Below, piece by piece: positions 54,638 through 63,407 of a stretch of DNA of 64,000 bases. The notes under the pieces were generated by a model. The model was given only the letters and a program-made list of their open reading frames with translations, was not told where the DNA came from and did not search any database. The stretch comes from Hungatella hathewayi WAL-18680. Its GTDB lineage: Bacteria; Bacillota; Clostridia; Lachnospirales; Lachnospiraceae. Made by a program: the position numbers and the translations under genes. The DNA lies in assembly GCF_000235505.1 (NCBI RefSeq), contig NZ_JH379027.1, positions 1-64,000 on the forward strand, written 5' to 3'. Position 1 is the first letter of the stretch, and the number at the start of each line of letters is the position of its first letter.

Positions 54638-54701
54638 TGTCAAAAACTCTTGACATTTTGTATTGAAATTTATATACTTAAAGTGTCAAAAGTTTTTGAC
54701 A
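54638..54701 (+). promoter_or_regulatory. Promoter between two identical operators
   Basis: TTGACA (54,650-54,655), 17-bp spacer, TATACT (54,673-54,678). Two copies of TGTCAA-N6-TTGACA lie at 54,638-54,655 (containing the -35 box) and 54,684-54,701 (covering the transcript start), 46 bp apart. The operon ends with an XRE-type repressor gene, the likely ligand. The layout would allow tight repression. Confidence 0.85.
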
Positions 54702-54738
54702 TAATGGAGCGTGGTTTATCTGTGGAAAGGAGTTTATT

Positions 54739-55029
54739 ATGAGGGAGTTTGGACTTGTTTTGTTTGTTGTTTTTCTTCTTGTAATGGTGATTTTAAATGT
54801 TTCTATGATTATATCGCTGATAAAGCCGGGAGACGAGCGAAGGCAAATGATTATATGGAAGGCCAGTACATGGACCTTGATTGCAACTATGGGCAGTTTG
54901 GTCTTTCGTGTAGTAGAGAGTGTTATCAAGGTAGAGAAAATGAGTGTAAACCCTTTTATCACGCTTACTTCTGCTGCTGCGATTTATTTTATATGCCTTT
55001 TATATTACCGGAGAAAATATGGCGACTGA
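54739..55029 (+). CDS. Three-helix membrane protein paired with XRE regulator
   Basis: 96 aa with membrane segments at about 5-28, 42-62 and 72-90. GGAAAGGAG precedes the ATG. Its end overlaps the XRE gene by 11 bp. Pairs of a small membrane protein and a short XRE regulator are common in Clostridia; function unknown. Confidence 0.7.
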   Translation: MREFGLVLFVVFLLVMVILNVSMIISLIKPGDERRQMIIWKASTWTLIATMGSLVFRVVESVIKVEKMSVNPFITLTSAAAIYFICLLYYRRKYGD

Positions 55030-55222
55030 TATGGAAAATATTATAAGGAGTATGAGAAAACAGCAAGGCTTATCCCAGGAAGAGCTGGCTAAAAAATGCG
55101 GCGTTTCCCGCCAGACCATTAATGCGATTGAAAATAATAAGTATGATCCAACTTTAGCGCTGGCCTTTCATTTAGCAAAAGAATTGCAAACTACAGTTGA
55201 TAACCTTTTTATATGCCAATAA
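55019..55222 (+). CDS. XRE-family transcriptional regulator (short)
   Basis: 67 aa, essentially one helix-turn-helix: SMRKQQGLSQEELAKKCGVS and RQTINAIENNKYDPTLALAF. GGAG precedes ATG 55,019; a second ATG (codon 5) is possible. It likely represses its own operon at the twin TGTCAA-N6-TTGACA sites. Confidence 0.9.
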   Translation: MATDMENIIRSMRKQQGLSQEELAKKCGVSRQTINAIENNKYDPTLALAFHLAKELQTTVDNLFICQ

Positions 55223-55265
55223 CACTTAAAGAGTGATGCGGCATTTCTCGGAGTTTAAGTTAATA

Positions 55266-55327
55266 CAGTTAGATACACAATATATAGAAAAATAATCTTG
55301 ATTTATCCAATATATTGTGTTAAACTG
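55266..55327. repeat. Long inverted repeat
   Basis: ACACAATATAT (55,275-55,285) and ATATATTGTGT (55,310-55,320) are perfect 11-bp inverted copies around a 24-bp AT-rich centre, extended by CAGTT/AACTG (55,266-55,270 and 55,323-55,327). There is no T run, so it is not a normal terminator. It lies in a 580-bp gene-poor gap (55,223-55,801). Confidence 0.75.
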
Positions 55328-55442
55328 TTCCTGTAATTGATTTTTGTGCGTAACCTTCAGGTAAGGCGGATATTTTATGATGTAGAATAAAGATCCGCAT
55401 TGCACACGTTGTTAAGTTTGTATCTTTGTACCAGTAGTATCA

Positions 55443-55574
55443 TTGCGCCTTTCCGGCCGGTGATTATACTTGGTTTTTTTATTTTAAGGTTTTTTCTTTT
55501 TTGCGAGAATGGTTGTGGTCCATAGAACATTATGGACATGAGGTGCTTTGCCCCTTAGCCGTTCTCGCTTTTTT
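55443..55574 (+). ncRNA. Structured, self-terminating leader RNA (candidate)
   Basis: A promoter TTGCGC (55,443-55,448), 16-bp spacer, TATACT (55,465-55,470) precedes a fold of three stems: outer 10 bp (55,503-55,512 with 55,559-55,568), inner TCCATA/TATGGA (55,519-55,524 with 55,531-55,536), and AGGTGC/GCCCCT (55,541-55,546 with 55,550-55,555). TTTTTT (55,569-55,574) follows. It heads the DNA-processing module. It matches no riboswitch class I can name. Confidence 0.5.
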
Positions 55575-55636
55575 GCTGCCCAAACGCCTGTATATGGCTT
55601 TGAGGATAAATTTTATGACAGAAAGGTGGTACGGAC

Positions 55637-55798
55637 ATGAATGTAAAACAGAAGCAGAGCTTTCGAGGCAATTCAAGAAGGAGGTTGATTTCACAAAGAT
55701 GGAATACTGGAAACAAAAAAGTGGAATTACGGAATTGGAACCGCTGTGCAGTCACAAAATCGGTTTTTATTCCCCGCAGAGCGCGAAGGGGGTGCTAA
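55637..55798 (+). CDS. Possible small basic protein (53 aa)
   Basis: ORF from ATG 55,637 with AAGGTGG before it, stop at 55,798 directly before the YqaJ gene. The product is very basic (MNVKQKQSFRGNSRRRL...RRARRGC). A competing frame from ATG 55,615 (MTERWYGHECKTEAEL...) also looks protein-like but runs 176 bp into the YqaJ gene. Only one can be real; I cannot decide from the sequence. Confidence 0.3.
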   Translation: MNVKQKQSFRGNSRRRLISQRWNTGNKKVELRNWNRCAVTKSVFIPRRARRGC

Positions 55799-55801
55799 TG
55801 G

Positions 55802-56869
55802 ATGGCTTTGAACGGCGCCCTGAAGAGGGATCGGTACCGTCCGCTGGTACTCGTAGATACGGAAAATCTTTCGGAAGAAGAATGGCTTTCTTACCGGAGA
55901 CGCGGGATCGGCGGCAGCGATGTGGCAGCGATTCTCGGCATATCACCGTTTCGCACGTCCAGGGATTTATACTATGATAAGTTGAACATTGTTTCAGTCA
56001 ATGACAATGAGGAAAACTGGGTAGCCATGTCGATAGGCCATCTCCTGGAGGATTTGGTAGGCAAAATATTTCAATATAAAACAGGCTTGGAGATTTACCA
56101 GATAAAAAAGATGTTTTATCACCCAAAGTATCCTTTCATGCTGGCGGATCTTGACTATTTTGCAACCCTGCCTGATGGTACGACAGCCTTGCTGGAGCTG
56201 AAAACCACAAATTATAATGCCCGCAGCAAGTGGTGGCTGGATAAACAGGAAATAGTCCCGTCTTATTATGAAGCCCAAGGGCGGCATTATATGTCCGTCA
56301 TGGATATTGACCGGATTTTTTATTGCTGCCTTTACGGAAATAATCTGAATGAGGTGATTATCCGTGAACTGAAACGGGACCTTGCTTACGAAGAAGAAAT
56401 GATTTTTTTAGAGCAGGAATTCTGGCAAAACCATGTACAGGCACAAGTACCTCCGCCCTATACGGAAGATGGCGATCTCATCATAAAAAGTGTCCGCCGC
56501 TATGCAGGCCATGCAGATGAAAACGCGTCTGCGATTAATTTTGATGAGAAGATGAAAGAAAAGCTGATTCGTTTCCAGGAACTTCAGGAGCAGAAGAAAA
56601 CCTATGAAGCGCCTGCAAAAAAGGTAAAAAATGAGTTAGAGCGATTAAAAGCTTTGATGATAGCGGAAATGGGTACCAGCTGCACCGCAGTCTGCGAGCA
56701 GGACGGAACCAACTATACAGTTACTTATAACCCGGTACGAGAGCCTGCAATCAGTAAAGATAATCTAATGCGTCTGAAAATCCTGTATCCGGAAATTTAT
56801 AAGGAGTTTGTCACTGTCTCTGAATCCAGGAGGTTTCATATTGCCGCTTCGGCGAAGAAAGCCGCTTAA
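55802..56869 (+). CDS. YqaJ-family exonuclease
   Basis: 355 aa. The YqaJ/lambda-exonuclease-type fold shows RRRGIGGSDVAAILGISPFRTS near the start, EDLVGKIFQYKTG, then PFMLADLDYF...ALLELKTTNY with the D...ExK catalytic pattern (about residues 112-140), and PSYYEAQGRHYM. The C-terminal ~110 residues are a charged helical part. Such nucleases resect double-stranded DNA for phage- or ICE-type single-strand annealing. It heads the DNA-processing block. Confidence 0.9.
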   Translation: MALNGALKRDRYRPLVLVDTENLSEEEWLSYRRRGIGGSDVAAILGISPFRTSRDLYYDKLNIVSVNDNEENWVAMSIGHLLEDLVGKIFQYKTGLEIYQIKKMFYHPKYPFMLADLDYFATLPDGTTALLELKTTNYNARSKWWLDKQEIVPSYYEAQGRHYMSVMDIDRIFYCCLYGNNLNEVIIRELKRDLAYEEEMIFLEQEFWQNHVQAQVPPPYTEDGDLIIKSVRRYAGHADENASAINFDEKMKEKLIRFQELQEQKKTYEAPAKKVKNELERLKALMIAEMGTSCTAVCEQDGTNYTVTYNPVREPAISKDNLMRLKILYPEIYKEFVTVSESRRFHIAASAKKAA

Positions 56870-56891
56870 ACATTTGATGAAAGGAAAACAT

Positions 56892-57092
56892 ATGAAAACA
56901 AAATGCAGATATACGGTCATGAGCATTTGCGTAGCAATTTCCCTTGTTTCTGGTGCTCTGAAAGTTGTTGGAGTGATTGAGTTGGAGTGGCTTGCGGTAT
57001 TTGCTCCAATTTTAGCCGGCCTGGCATTTAAGCTGGCGTCATTACTCCTTACACTGACAGTAATCCTGTTTAGATGGAGGTTACGAAAATGA
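56892..57092 (+). CDS. Small membrane protein between nuclease and helicase
   Basis: 66 aa from ATG 56,892 (AAAGGAAA before it) with two hydrophobic segments (about 10-30 and 35-60). Its stop overlaps the helicase start by 4 bp (ATGA). No family recognised. The tight overlap shows co-expression with the helicase. Confidence 0.65.
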   Translation: MKTKCRYTVMSICVAISLVSGALKVVGVIELEWLAVFAPILAGLAFKLASLLLTLTVILFRWRLRK

Positions 57093-59368
57093 AGTATACC
57101 GGGACTTACGAAAAAACCATATTTTATAATCCGTCAAACAAATACTGTATTGTTATTGTCAAATCTTCAGACCAGACGATACCGGAGAATGTGCGCTCGC
57201 TTGAACGAAATAAGGATCACCTGATCCGTTTTATTGCTGTAGGGTATGAACTTCCCCGCACAGACGCGGTGGAGTTGGAATTGGAGGGAGAATGGGTCCT
57301 CAACAAAAAACATGGTTATCAGCTGCAGGTGGAGCAATGGCAGGAAATTGTTCCAAAAACAAAGGGGGGCGTGGAGGGATATCTTTCATCCGGTCTGATT
57401 AAAGGAATTGGTCCTAAACTGGCTGCTGACATAGTAGCCCGGTTCGGCGTGAGTGTTATCGACATTCTGGAAAAGCAGCCGGAACGCCTGCTGGAAGTCA
57501 GAGGAATAACGGAAAATAAGCTGGAGGATATTAAAACCTCTTACGCGGAAAACCGTATGCTCCGTGATTTGATGACTTTATTGGCGCCTTACAAGCTGAC
57601 ACCCAAAACGGCATTAAAGATATACCAGCATTTTGGTCCTGCCAGCATAGAAATTCTTGAAAATGACCCTTTTGCATTGTGCCGTATTCCGGGCTTTGGC
57701 TTCCGGAGGGTGGACAGTATCAGGCAGAAAAGCGGAGGCGATCTGCATGACCCTATGCGTATCAAAGGCGCACTTCTGTGCGTGCTGGACGAGGCCAGGG
57801 GAAAGAGCGGACATTTATATCTGGAAAAGAAGGAGCATATAAAAGCGGCTTTATACCTTCTGAATGAAAAAGTTCTGCTTTCCAACAATCGCATTCGGGA
57901 ACAGCAGGTGACGGACACGCTGCAGGAGCTTATTCTTAACGGGGCGGTCGTGTCGATGAAGGAAAATATTTATAAACCTAATATCTTTGAGATGGAGGAC
58001 GAGACGGCACGCCAGATTGCTCTGCGTTTACTGGATAGAACGCCATGTCCCAACATGGATTCTCTTTTGGAGCAGGTAAAGAACCGTTTTGGTCTTTCTC
58101 TGTCCAACATGCAGGCAAAAGGCGTACAACAGGCATGTATGTATAATTTGTCTATAATAACAGGACCTCCGGGATCGGGTAAGACTTCTGCTATTAAAGC
58201 GATTATCGAAATGTTCCGCATTCTGCATCCGAAAGGGATCATCAAGCTCATGGCTCCCACTGGCCGGGCAAGCCGGCGAATGGTGGAGAGTACAGGGTTT
58301 GAGGAGGCCAGCACGCTCCACAGTGGTATGTGTATCGTCAGTGAGGAGGACGAAAACTACCGGAAAAAAGAACCGGATCTTTTAGAGGCTGATTTAGTTA
58401 TTGTGGACGAGGTTTCCCTCGTAGACATGTGGCTGATGAGCCAATTTTTTAAGCGGCTGAAGCGGAACACAAAAATCGTGCTTGTGGGTGATGTGGACCA
58501 GCTTCCAAGCGTAGGCGCCGGCAATGTACTGTATGAAATGATACACTGTGGGCTGATTCCGGTCACGGTGTTGGACGAAATCTTCCGACAGGAAAAGGGC
58601 AGCACGATTCCCCATAATGCCAAACTGATCAACCAGGGCTGTACAAGGCTGCACGGTAGTGACGATTTTATTTTTATTCCCAGCGTCAACCAGGCAAAAG
58701 CCGCGGAAACGATTGTAGAGCGGTATTGTCAGGAAATAGCGGAAAATGGAATTGAGCAGGTACAGATTCTCTCGCCGTTCCGTGAAGAAGGGGCAGCTTC
58801 CGTAGCACATTTAAACGCAGTAATCCGGGAGAGGGTGAATCCGTTTTGTTCCACAGAAGATGAAATACATACGGGAAGTAAGTCCTTCCGGGTGGGCGAC
58901 CGCATTATGCAGACAAAAAATACGGAGCATGTGTCCAATGGAGATTTAGGATTTATCCGATATGTTAAGGATACGCCCGAGGGAAAACGGGTCGGTATGG
59001 ATTTTGGACCCGGTCGGGAACTGGAATATGGGTTCGAGGATCTCTCACATGTTGAGCTGTCTTACGCCACTACGGTTCATAAAGGAATGGGTTCGGAATT
59101 TTCGATTATACTGTTTCCAGTGCTGGAGGCCCATAAAATCATGCTTTACCGCAATTTGATTTATACAGCGGTTACGCGCGCCAAAACAAAGGTGATGCTG
59201 GTAGGGCAGAAATCAGCGCTCCTTACGGCTATTCACCGGAATGGAAATAATAAACGCAATACGCTCCTGGGACACAGAATCCGGTTATATTACAGAGCGT
59301 TTGCCAAGAGCGCGGGGATTCCGATACCGGCAGATTTAGAAGAACTGGAATTAAAAAACGCAGGTTAA
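57089..59368 (+). CDS. SF1B DNA helicase, RecD2-like
   Basis: 759 aa from ATG 57,089 (GGAGG 8 nt before). The RecD2-type N-terminal region has helix-hairpin-helix-like repeats (YLSSGLIKGIGPKLAADIV). The motor shows Walker A TGPPGSGKTSAIK (about residue 360), Walker B VIVDEVSLVDMW, motif III LVGDVDQLPSVGAGNVL, and SYATTVHKGMGSEF plus YTAVTRAK near the end. It would unwind 5'->3'. It is an island copy, separate from any chromosomal RecD2. Confidence 0.93.
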   Translation: MKYTGTYEKTIFYNPSNKYCIVIVKSSDQTIPENVRSLERNKDHLIRFIAVGYELPRTDAVELELEGEWVLNKKHGYQLQVEQWQEIVPKTKGGVEGYLSSGLIKGIGPKLAADIVARFGVSVIDILEKQPERLLEVRGITENKLEDIKTSYAENRMLRDLMTLLAPYKLTPKTALKIYQHFGPASIEILENDPFALCRIPGFGFRRVDSIRQKSGGDLHDPMRIKGALLCVLDEARGKSGHLYLEKKEHIKAALYLLNEKVLLSNNRIREQQVTDTLQELILNGAVVSMKENIYKPNIFEMEDETARQIALRLLDRTPCPNMDSLLEQVKNRFGLSLSNMQAKGVQQACMYNLSIITGPPGSGKTSAIKAIIEMFRILHPKGIIKLMAPTGRASRRMVESTGFEEASTLHSGMCIVSEEDENYRKKEPDLLEADLVIVDEVSLVDMWLMSQFFKRLKRNTKIVLVGDVDQLPSVGAGNVLYEMIHCGLIPVTVLDEIFRQEKGSTIPHNAKLINQGCTRLHGSDDFIFIPSVNQAKAAETIVERYCQEIAENGIEQVQILSPFREEGAASVAHLNAVIRERVNPFCSTEDEIHTGSKSFRVGDRIMQTKNTEHVSNGDLGFIRYVKDTPEGKRVGMDFGPGRELEYGFEDLSHVELSYATTVHKGMGSEFSIILFPVLEAHKIMLYRNLIYTAVTRAKTKVMLVGQKSALLTAIHRNGNNKRNTLLGHRIRLYYRAFAKSAGIPIPADLEELELKNAG

Positions 59369-59436
59369 GAATGAGATACAATGTGCAGAAAACGCATGAG
59401 GTGTCTCTTATTTTATTTATGAAGGGAGTTTTTACA

Positions 59437-60480
59437 ATGAGTGAAAAGAAACATCATGTAACATCTTTGTACGAAAGGATTCCTGCTGTGGCAGAACTGA
59501 ACAAGGTTCCGGGCTTTGACCCGCGTAAGCTGCTGCGCCGTACTGTTTCAAGGACGGGTAATGAGGAGGTTTTAAAGCTGGACCTCCGCTATAAAAAGCT
59601 GTGGTTCAGGCTGGCCCACCCCCATGGGAGGCTGAAGCTCAACGCTCTCCGTATTACGGAACAGCTTGCAATCTTTGAAGCTGGAGTGTATTTAGACCGC
59701 AGTGATTCGGAACCCATAGGAAACTTTACAGCCGCCTGTACCCGGGAGGAAATTTCAAACGGTCACTATGTAAAGGCGGCTCAGGAGGCAGCATTGGACG
59801 AGGCGCTGACAAACGCCGGTTTCGGCCTGCAGTTTTCTGATATCTGCGTTGGCAGAAATGGGGAACGGTATGGGAGCGAAATTCCTTTAGCTGATGTACA
59901 GACTGTCCGGAACGATAACAATGTGGTTGAACCCGCCAAAATCCCAACACGGGCAGATTACAGGACAGTAACGCCGCAAACATCTTCCACAGAGGTGAAA
60001 AGGGTGACGGAATCGACTTCTATCCCAGAGAAGGAAGAAAGGACAGTCACAATACTGGAGGCAGATAAAACCTTAACCAGTGAGGCTCGTTCCGATAACA
60101 GCGGGGAGATGGACCAGCTGCCAACAGAGCTGATGGAGGCTGTAACGGCTGAAAGCACAGTGAAAAGCCTGAAAACAGATACGTCTCTCCCAGAAAACAG
60201 GGCGGCTTTGGAACCGATGGCGCAGGAAACACCCCAGAGCCAGGTCAGCTATACGGCTGATATGCCTGTGGCGGAAATCATAAAGAGAATGACCTTTGAG
60301 GAAGCCCAGAATGTAACGGTCGATGAAGGAACCTGCAGCGGCTGGACCATGGCCGAGGTAGCAGAGCGCCGGCCGCCGAGCCTGAAATGGTATGTTTACG
60401 GATATAAAAAGAACAACAATATCCTCCGTGCGGCGGCCCAGATCATGTGGGATTCCTTAAACGGCCAAAAGGCTGGCTAA
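59437..60480 (+). CDS. Unknown ICE protein with possible annealing-type domain
   Basis: About 347 aa from ATG 59,437 (GGGAG 8 nt before). Residues ~10-140 form a compact domain ending AAQEAALDEALTNAGFGLQF, which recalls the helical core of Rad52/RecT-like annealing proteins; this is by eye only. Residues ~170-265 are a low-complexity, threonine/glutamate-rich linker. A small C-terminal domain (FEEAQNVTVDEGTC...RPPSLKWYVYGYKKNN) follows. Position after nuclease and helicase genes is compatible with recombination. Confidence 0.5.
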   Translation: MSEKKHHVTSLYERIPAVAELNKVPGFDPRKLLRRTVSRTGNEEVLKLDLRYKKLWFRLAHPHGRLKLNALRITEQLAIFEAGVYLDRSDSEPIGNFTAACTREEISNGHYVKAAQEAALDEALTNAGFGLQFSDICVGRNGERYGSEIPLADVQTVRNDNNVVEPAKIPTRADYRTVTPQTSSTEVKRVTESTSIPEKEERTVTILEADKTLTSEARSDNSGEMDQLPTELMEAVTAESTVKSLKTDTSLPENRAALEPMAQETPQSQVSYTADMPVAEIIKRMTFEEAQNVTVDEGTCSGWTMAEVAERRPPSLKWYVYGYKKNNNILRAAAQIMWDSLNGQKAG

Positions 60481-60528
60481 AGAAACACGGAATAAGACAC
60501 GCAGCCATGAAGAAGGGAGAAACGGCAG

Positions 60529-62313
60529 ATGGACTCTTATCCCCAGGATTTCCCATATGGAATATTGGATGTGGCGGAGCTGCTTCATTTGCAGAGACGC
60601 CGGCCTGGTCCAAACAGCATTTATACAGACTGCCCATTCTGCGGAGACCGGCGGGGTAAAATGAACCTGAACTATGTCAAGAATGTGTGGCGCTGTAATT
60701 ATTGCGGAGAGCAGGGGGGAATGTTAAGTCTGTATGCAAGGCTGAACCATATTACTAACTCGGAGGCGAACAGAGAAATACGCGAGGCGCTCCGAATAGA
60801 GAATACCGTGTACAGCAGCTCGCCGGCAATAAATGCCAGAGGGCGTGCCGCTGATTCTGATTCGGGAGAACCTACACCCGTTGCTTTACCGGAAAACGCT
60901 ATGGTACAAGCCGGCAGGAGATTAGAAGAAACACCACAATCCCCCCGCGCCAGTATACAGGAGATACATCAGACTCTTTCGCTGCTTTTTGGTATGTTGA
61001 CATTGAGAACACCGCACAGATTGCATTTGCGCTCTGATAAGCGCGGCCTGACGGATGAACAAATTGACATTTTGGGGTTTAAAAGCACACCTCCGCCCTC
61101 TCAATGCCGCTCTCTTACTGATCGGATAATTCAGCAGGGCTGTACGGTACAGGGCGTTCCAGGTTTTTATCTGGACGAAGACAACCGATGGACGGTAAAG
61201 TTTAACCGCAGGTCATCAGGTATTCTGATCCCGGCGGTTGGCATAGACGGTTTCATCCGCGGCGCCCAGATATTGCTGGATATCCCAATGAAAGATAAGA
61301 ACGATCCGCCGGATAAGGCGGGGACGAAATATATCTGGCTTTCATCTTCTAACAAAAATATGGGAGTCACATCGGGAAGTCCCGTTCATTTTATTGGGAA
61401 TCCATGTGCGCGCACCGTCTATATTACGGAAGGACTGCTGAAAGCAGATATAGCCCATATGCTGATGGACCGCTCCTTTGTGGCTGTTGCCGGAGCCAAT
61501 AATGTTGGGCCGCTGGACCCTTTGTTTGCAGCGCTGGCCCGGAATGGAACGGAGCTGATTGTCGAGGCAAATGATATGGATAAGTTTAATAACAATATGA
61601 CATCTAAGGGAGCATCCAAAATATATCTGATGGCAAGGAGATATGGAATGGATTGCCGGCCGCTGACATGGAATCCTAATTATAAAGGAATCGACGACTG
61701 GCAGCTTGCGCTCCGAAGGAAGGAAAAACTGGTACAAGAAAATCCTAAATCGAGCTTTAAAGCGAGTTATCTTTTTGGCAAATGCAGTTTTGAAGCTATT
61801 GGCAGTTATATAGCTGATTGGCAGACGGATCAGAAAAAAGGAATCAGTCTGCAGGAATATTTAGGGCTGGCAAAAGCAGAATACGAGCTGTATACCCGGA
61901 ACGAAGCATCGGAATTGGAATGTCTTTTAAATTCCCAGCGGCACTGTTGGAAGTTCCGTATTTATCAGTTAGATTTTGACGGGGAGCAAAAGACCATTCC
62001 CTTTGCTTTTATGGGAATTGAAGCGCTGTACAAAGCAAACTATACGCAGCCGCCTGCGGTGGAATACCGGCTGATGTGCGAGGATACGCTGATTTGTCCT
62101 GCGGATATGCTGGAAGAGCAGGTTTTGGATTACATTTTCAGCCGTTATAGCGGAAAATTGCCGGAACATTATCACGGGCGCAGTCTGGCGCCGTCCGATG
62201 TGGTGGAGTTATATGATCAGGGTAAGAGGAGTTATTTTTATCGGGATAAAGGAAATTTTGTTCCGGTAAACTTTTCACCTTTTTTTGCAAAGCCTATGAA
62301 GGAAATGAACTAA
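60529..62313 (+). CDS. Primase-like protein with CHC2 zinc finger and TOPRIM domain
   Basis: 594 aa. The N-terminal zinc finger is DCPFCGDRRGK...WRCNYCGEQGGM (about residues 34-66), the DnaG/CHC2 pattern. The central TOPRIM-like domain (about 285-370) has VYITEGLLKADI and the acidic EANDMDKFNNN. The C-terminal ~200 residues are not recognised. It could prime replication of the transferred strand or the excised circle. Confidence 0.82.
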   Translation: MDSYPQDFPYGILDVAELLHLQRRRPGPNSIYTDCPFCGDRRGKMNLNYVKNVWRCNYCGEQGGMLSLYARLNHITNSEANREIREALRIENTVYSSSPAINARGRAADSDSGEPTPVALPENAMVQAGRRLEETPQSPRASIQEIHQTLSLLFGMLTLRTPHRLHLRSDKRGLTDEQIDILGFKSTPPPSQCRSLTDRIIQQGCTVQGVPGFYLDEDNRWTVKFNRRSSGILIPAVGIDGFIRGAQILLDIPMKDKNDPPDKAGTKYIWLSSSNKNMGVTSGSPVHFIGNPCARTVYITEGLLKADIAHMLMDRSFVAVAGANNVGPLDPLFAALARNGTELIVEANDMDKFNNNMTSKGASKIYLMARRYGMDCRPLTWNPNYKGIDDWQLALRRKEKLVQENPKSSFKASYLFGKCSFEAIGSYIADWQTDQKKGISLQEYLGLAKAEYELYTRNEASELECLLNSQRHCWKFRIYQLDFDGEQKTIPFAFMGIEALYKANYTQPPAVEYRLMCEDTLICPADMLEEQVLDYIFSRYSGKLPEHYHGRSLAPSDVVELYDQGKRSYFYRDKGNFVPVNFSPFFAKPMKEMN

Positions 62314-62368
62314 TCCCGGCATAAGGGATTGAGAAGCAAACAGATTAAAGTTTAAAGGTAAAACAAAG

Positions 62369-62403
62369 GCGTGGAGCAGGTTAAAACCGATCTCCACGCT
62401 TTT
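62369..62403 (+). terminator. Terminator before the DUF5688 gene
   Basis: GCGTGGAG and CTCCACGC form a perfect 8-bp stem, then TTTT. It sits in the 108-bp gap after the primase-like gene and may partly stop read-through. Confidence 0.7.
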
Positions 62404-62421
62404 GTTATCAGGAGGGAAGAA

Positions 62422-63354
62422 ATGTTAAAAATTGATTTTATTTACGAAGTAACTGACAGAATCCGAAACAAGATGGTCGGCACATGTGAGGTGCTGATTA
62501 AAAGAATTACCCACAATAACGGGCAGCAGCTGACGGGTATATTGTTTAAGAAACATGGCAAAGAATCACCGCTAATCTATCTTGATAAATATTACGATCA
62601 ATATGTGGATGGCCGAATGAGTATGGTTGAAATCGTCGATGAAATTATGAGGATACAAGGTGAAGGAGGGGTACAGGAATTGATAGATATTGGCGGTTTG
62701 GCCGATTACGAGGCTGTACAATCAAAAATCAGGCTGAAGCTGGTAAATTATGAGGCAAATAAAGCCCGTCTGGAAGGAATGCCCCATGTTCCGTTTCTTG
62801 ATCTGGCAATCATGTTCTATGTTGAGATTGACAGCAACAGCCAGAGAATACTTACCGCTGCTGTGGAGCATCATCACCTGGAAATGTGGGGTATTGGGAA
62901 AGAACGTATTTATAATGACGCTCTTTACAATATGCGCGCCTGCTGTCCGGTTAGGATAAAATCTGTCATGAGTGTCATAAAGGAGGTGGAGGAAGAAAAC
63001 GATGGAAACCTGGATCTGATAATATCAGAGGAAGATATTTCCCATGAGCAGGGTTTTTGGATTATGACAACAAAATTAGGGATACAGGGAGCTTCCACTC
63101 TTGTACATGGAGATGGTTTGAAAAAGTTTGCCCAGATCAATAGAGATAATATTGTAATACTTCCTTCGAGCATCCATGAGGTGATGTTGATTCCCCAAAT
63201 GTTGGCAAATGGGAATTACGAATACCTCTCACATATGGTAGAAGAGGTTAATAGAGACGAGGTTTTAAGGGAGGACCGGTTATCAAACAGCATTTATCTT
63301 TATAACAGAAATGAGGATTCTATCACCATTGCATACAGGGGTCCGGAATTATGA
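62422..63354 (+). CDS. DUF5688 family protein
   Basis: About 310 aa from ATG 62,422 (GGAGGGA before it; a GTG at 62,371 would run through the terminator). The family pattern is seen: GILFKKHGKESPLIYLDKYY, IYNDALYNMRACCPVRI, and the C-terminal LSNSIYLYNRNEDSITI. It is an ICE/plasmid accessory family of Clostridia with unknown function. Confidence 0.8.
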   Translation: MLKIDFIYEVTDRIRNKMVGTCEVLIKRITHNNGQQLTGILFKKHGKESPLIYLDKYYDQYVDGRMSMVEIVDEIMRIQGEGGVQELIDIGGLADYEAVQSKIRLKLVNYEANKARLEGMPHVPFLDLAIMFYVEIDSNSQRILTAAVEHHHLEMWGIGKERIYNDALYNMRACCPVRIKSVMSVIKEVEEENDGNLDLIISEEDISHEQGFWIMTTKLGIQGASTLVHGDGLKKFAQINRDNIVILPSSIHEVMLIPQMLANGNYEYLSHMVEEVNRDEVLREDRLSNSIYLYNRNEDSITIAYRGPEL

Positions 63355-63407
63355 GGTTGAGAGATACAATTTAACAATTACAGCAAATAGAAAAGGAGAA
63401 TTTACTG

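Noticed and set aside
55501-55977. 158-aa ORF from TTG 55,501
   Set aside because: It starts inside the branched terminator structure and runs into the YqaJ gene in another frame.
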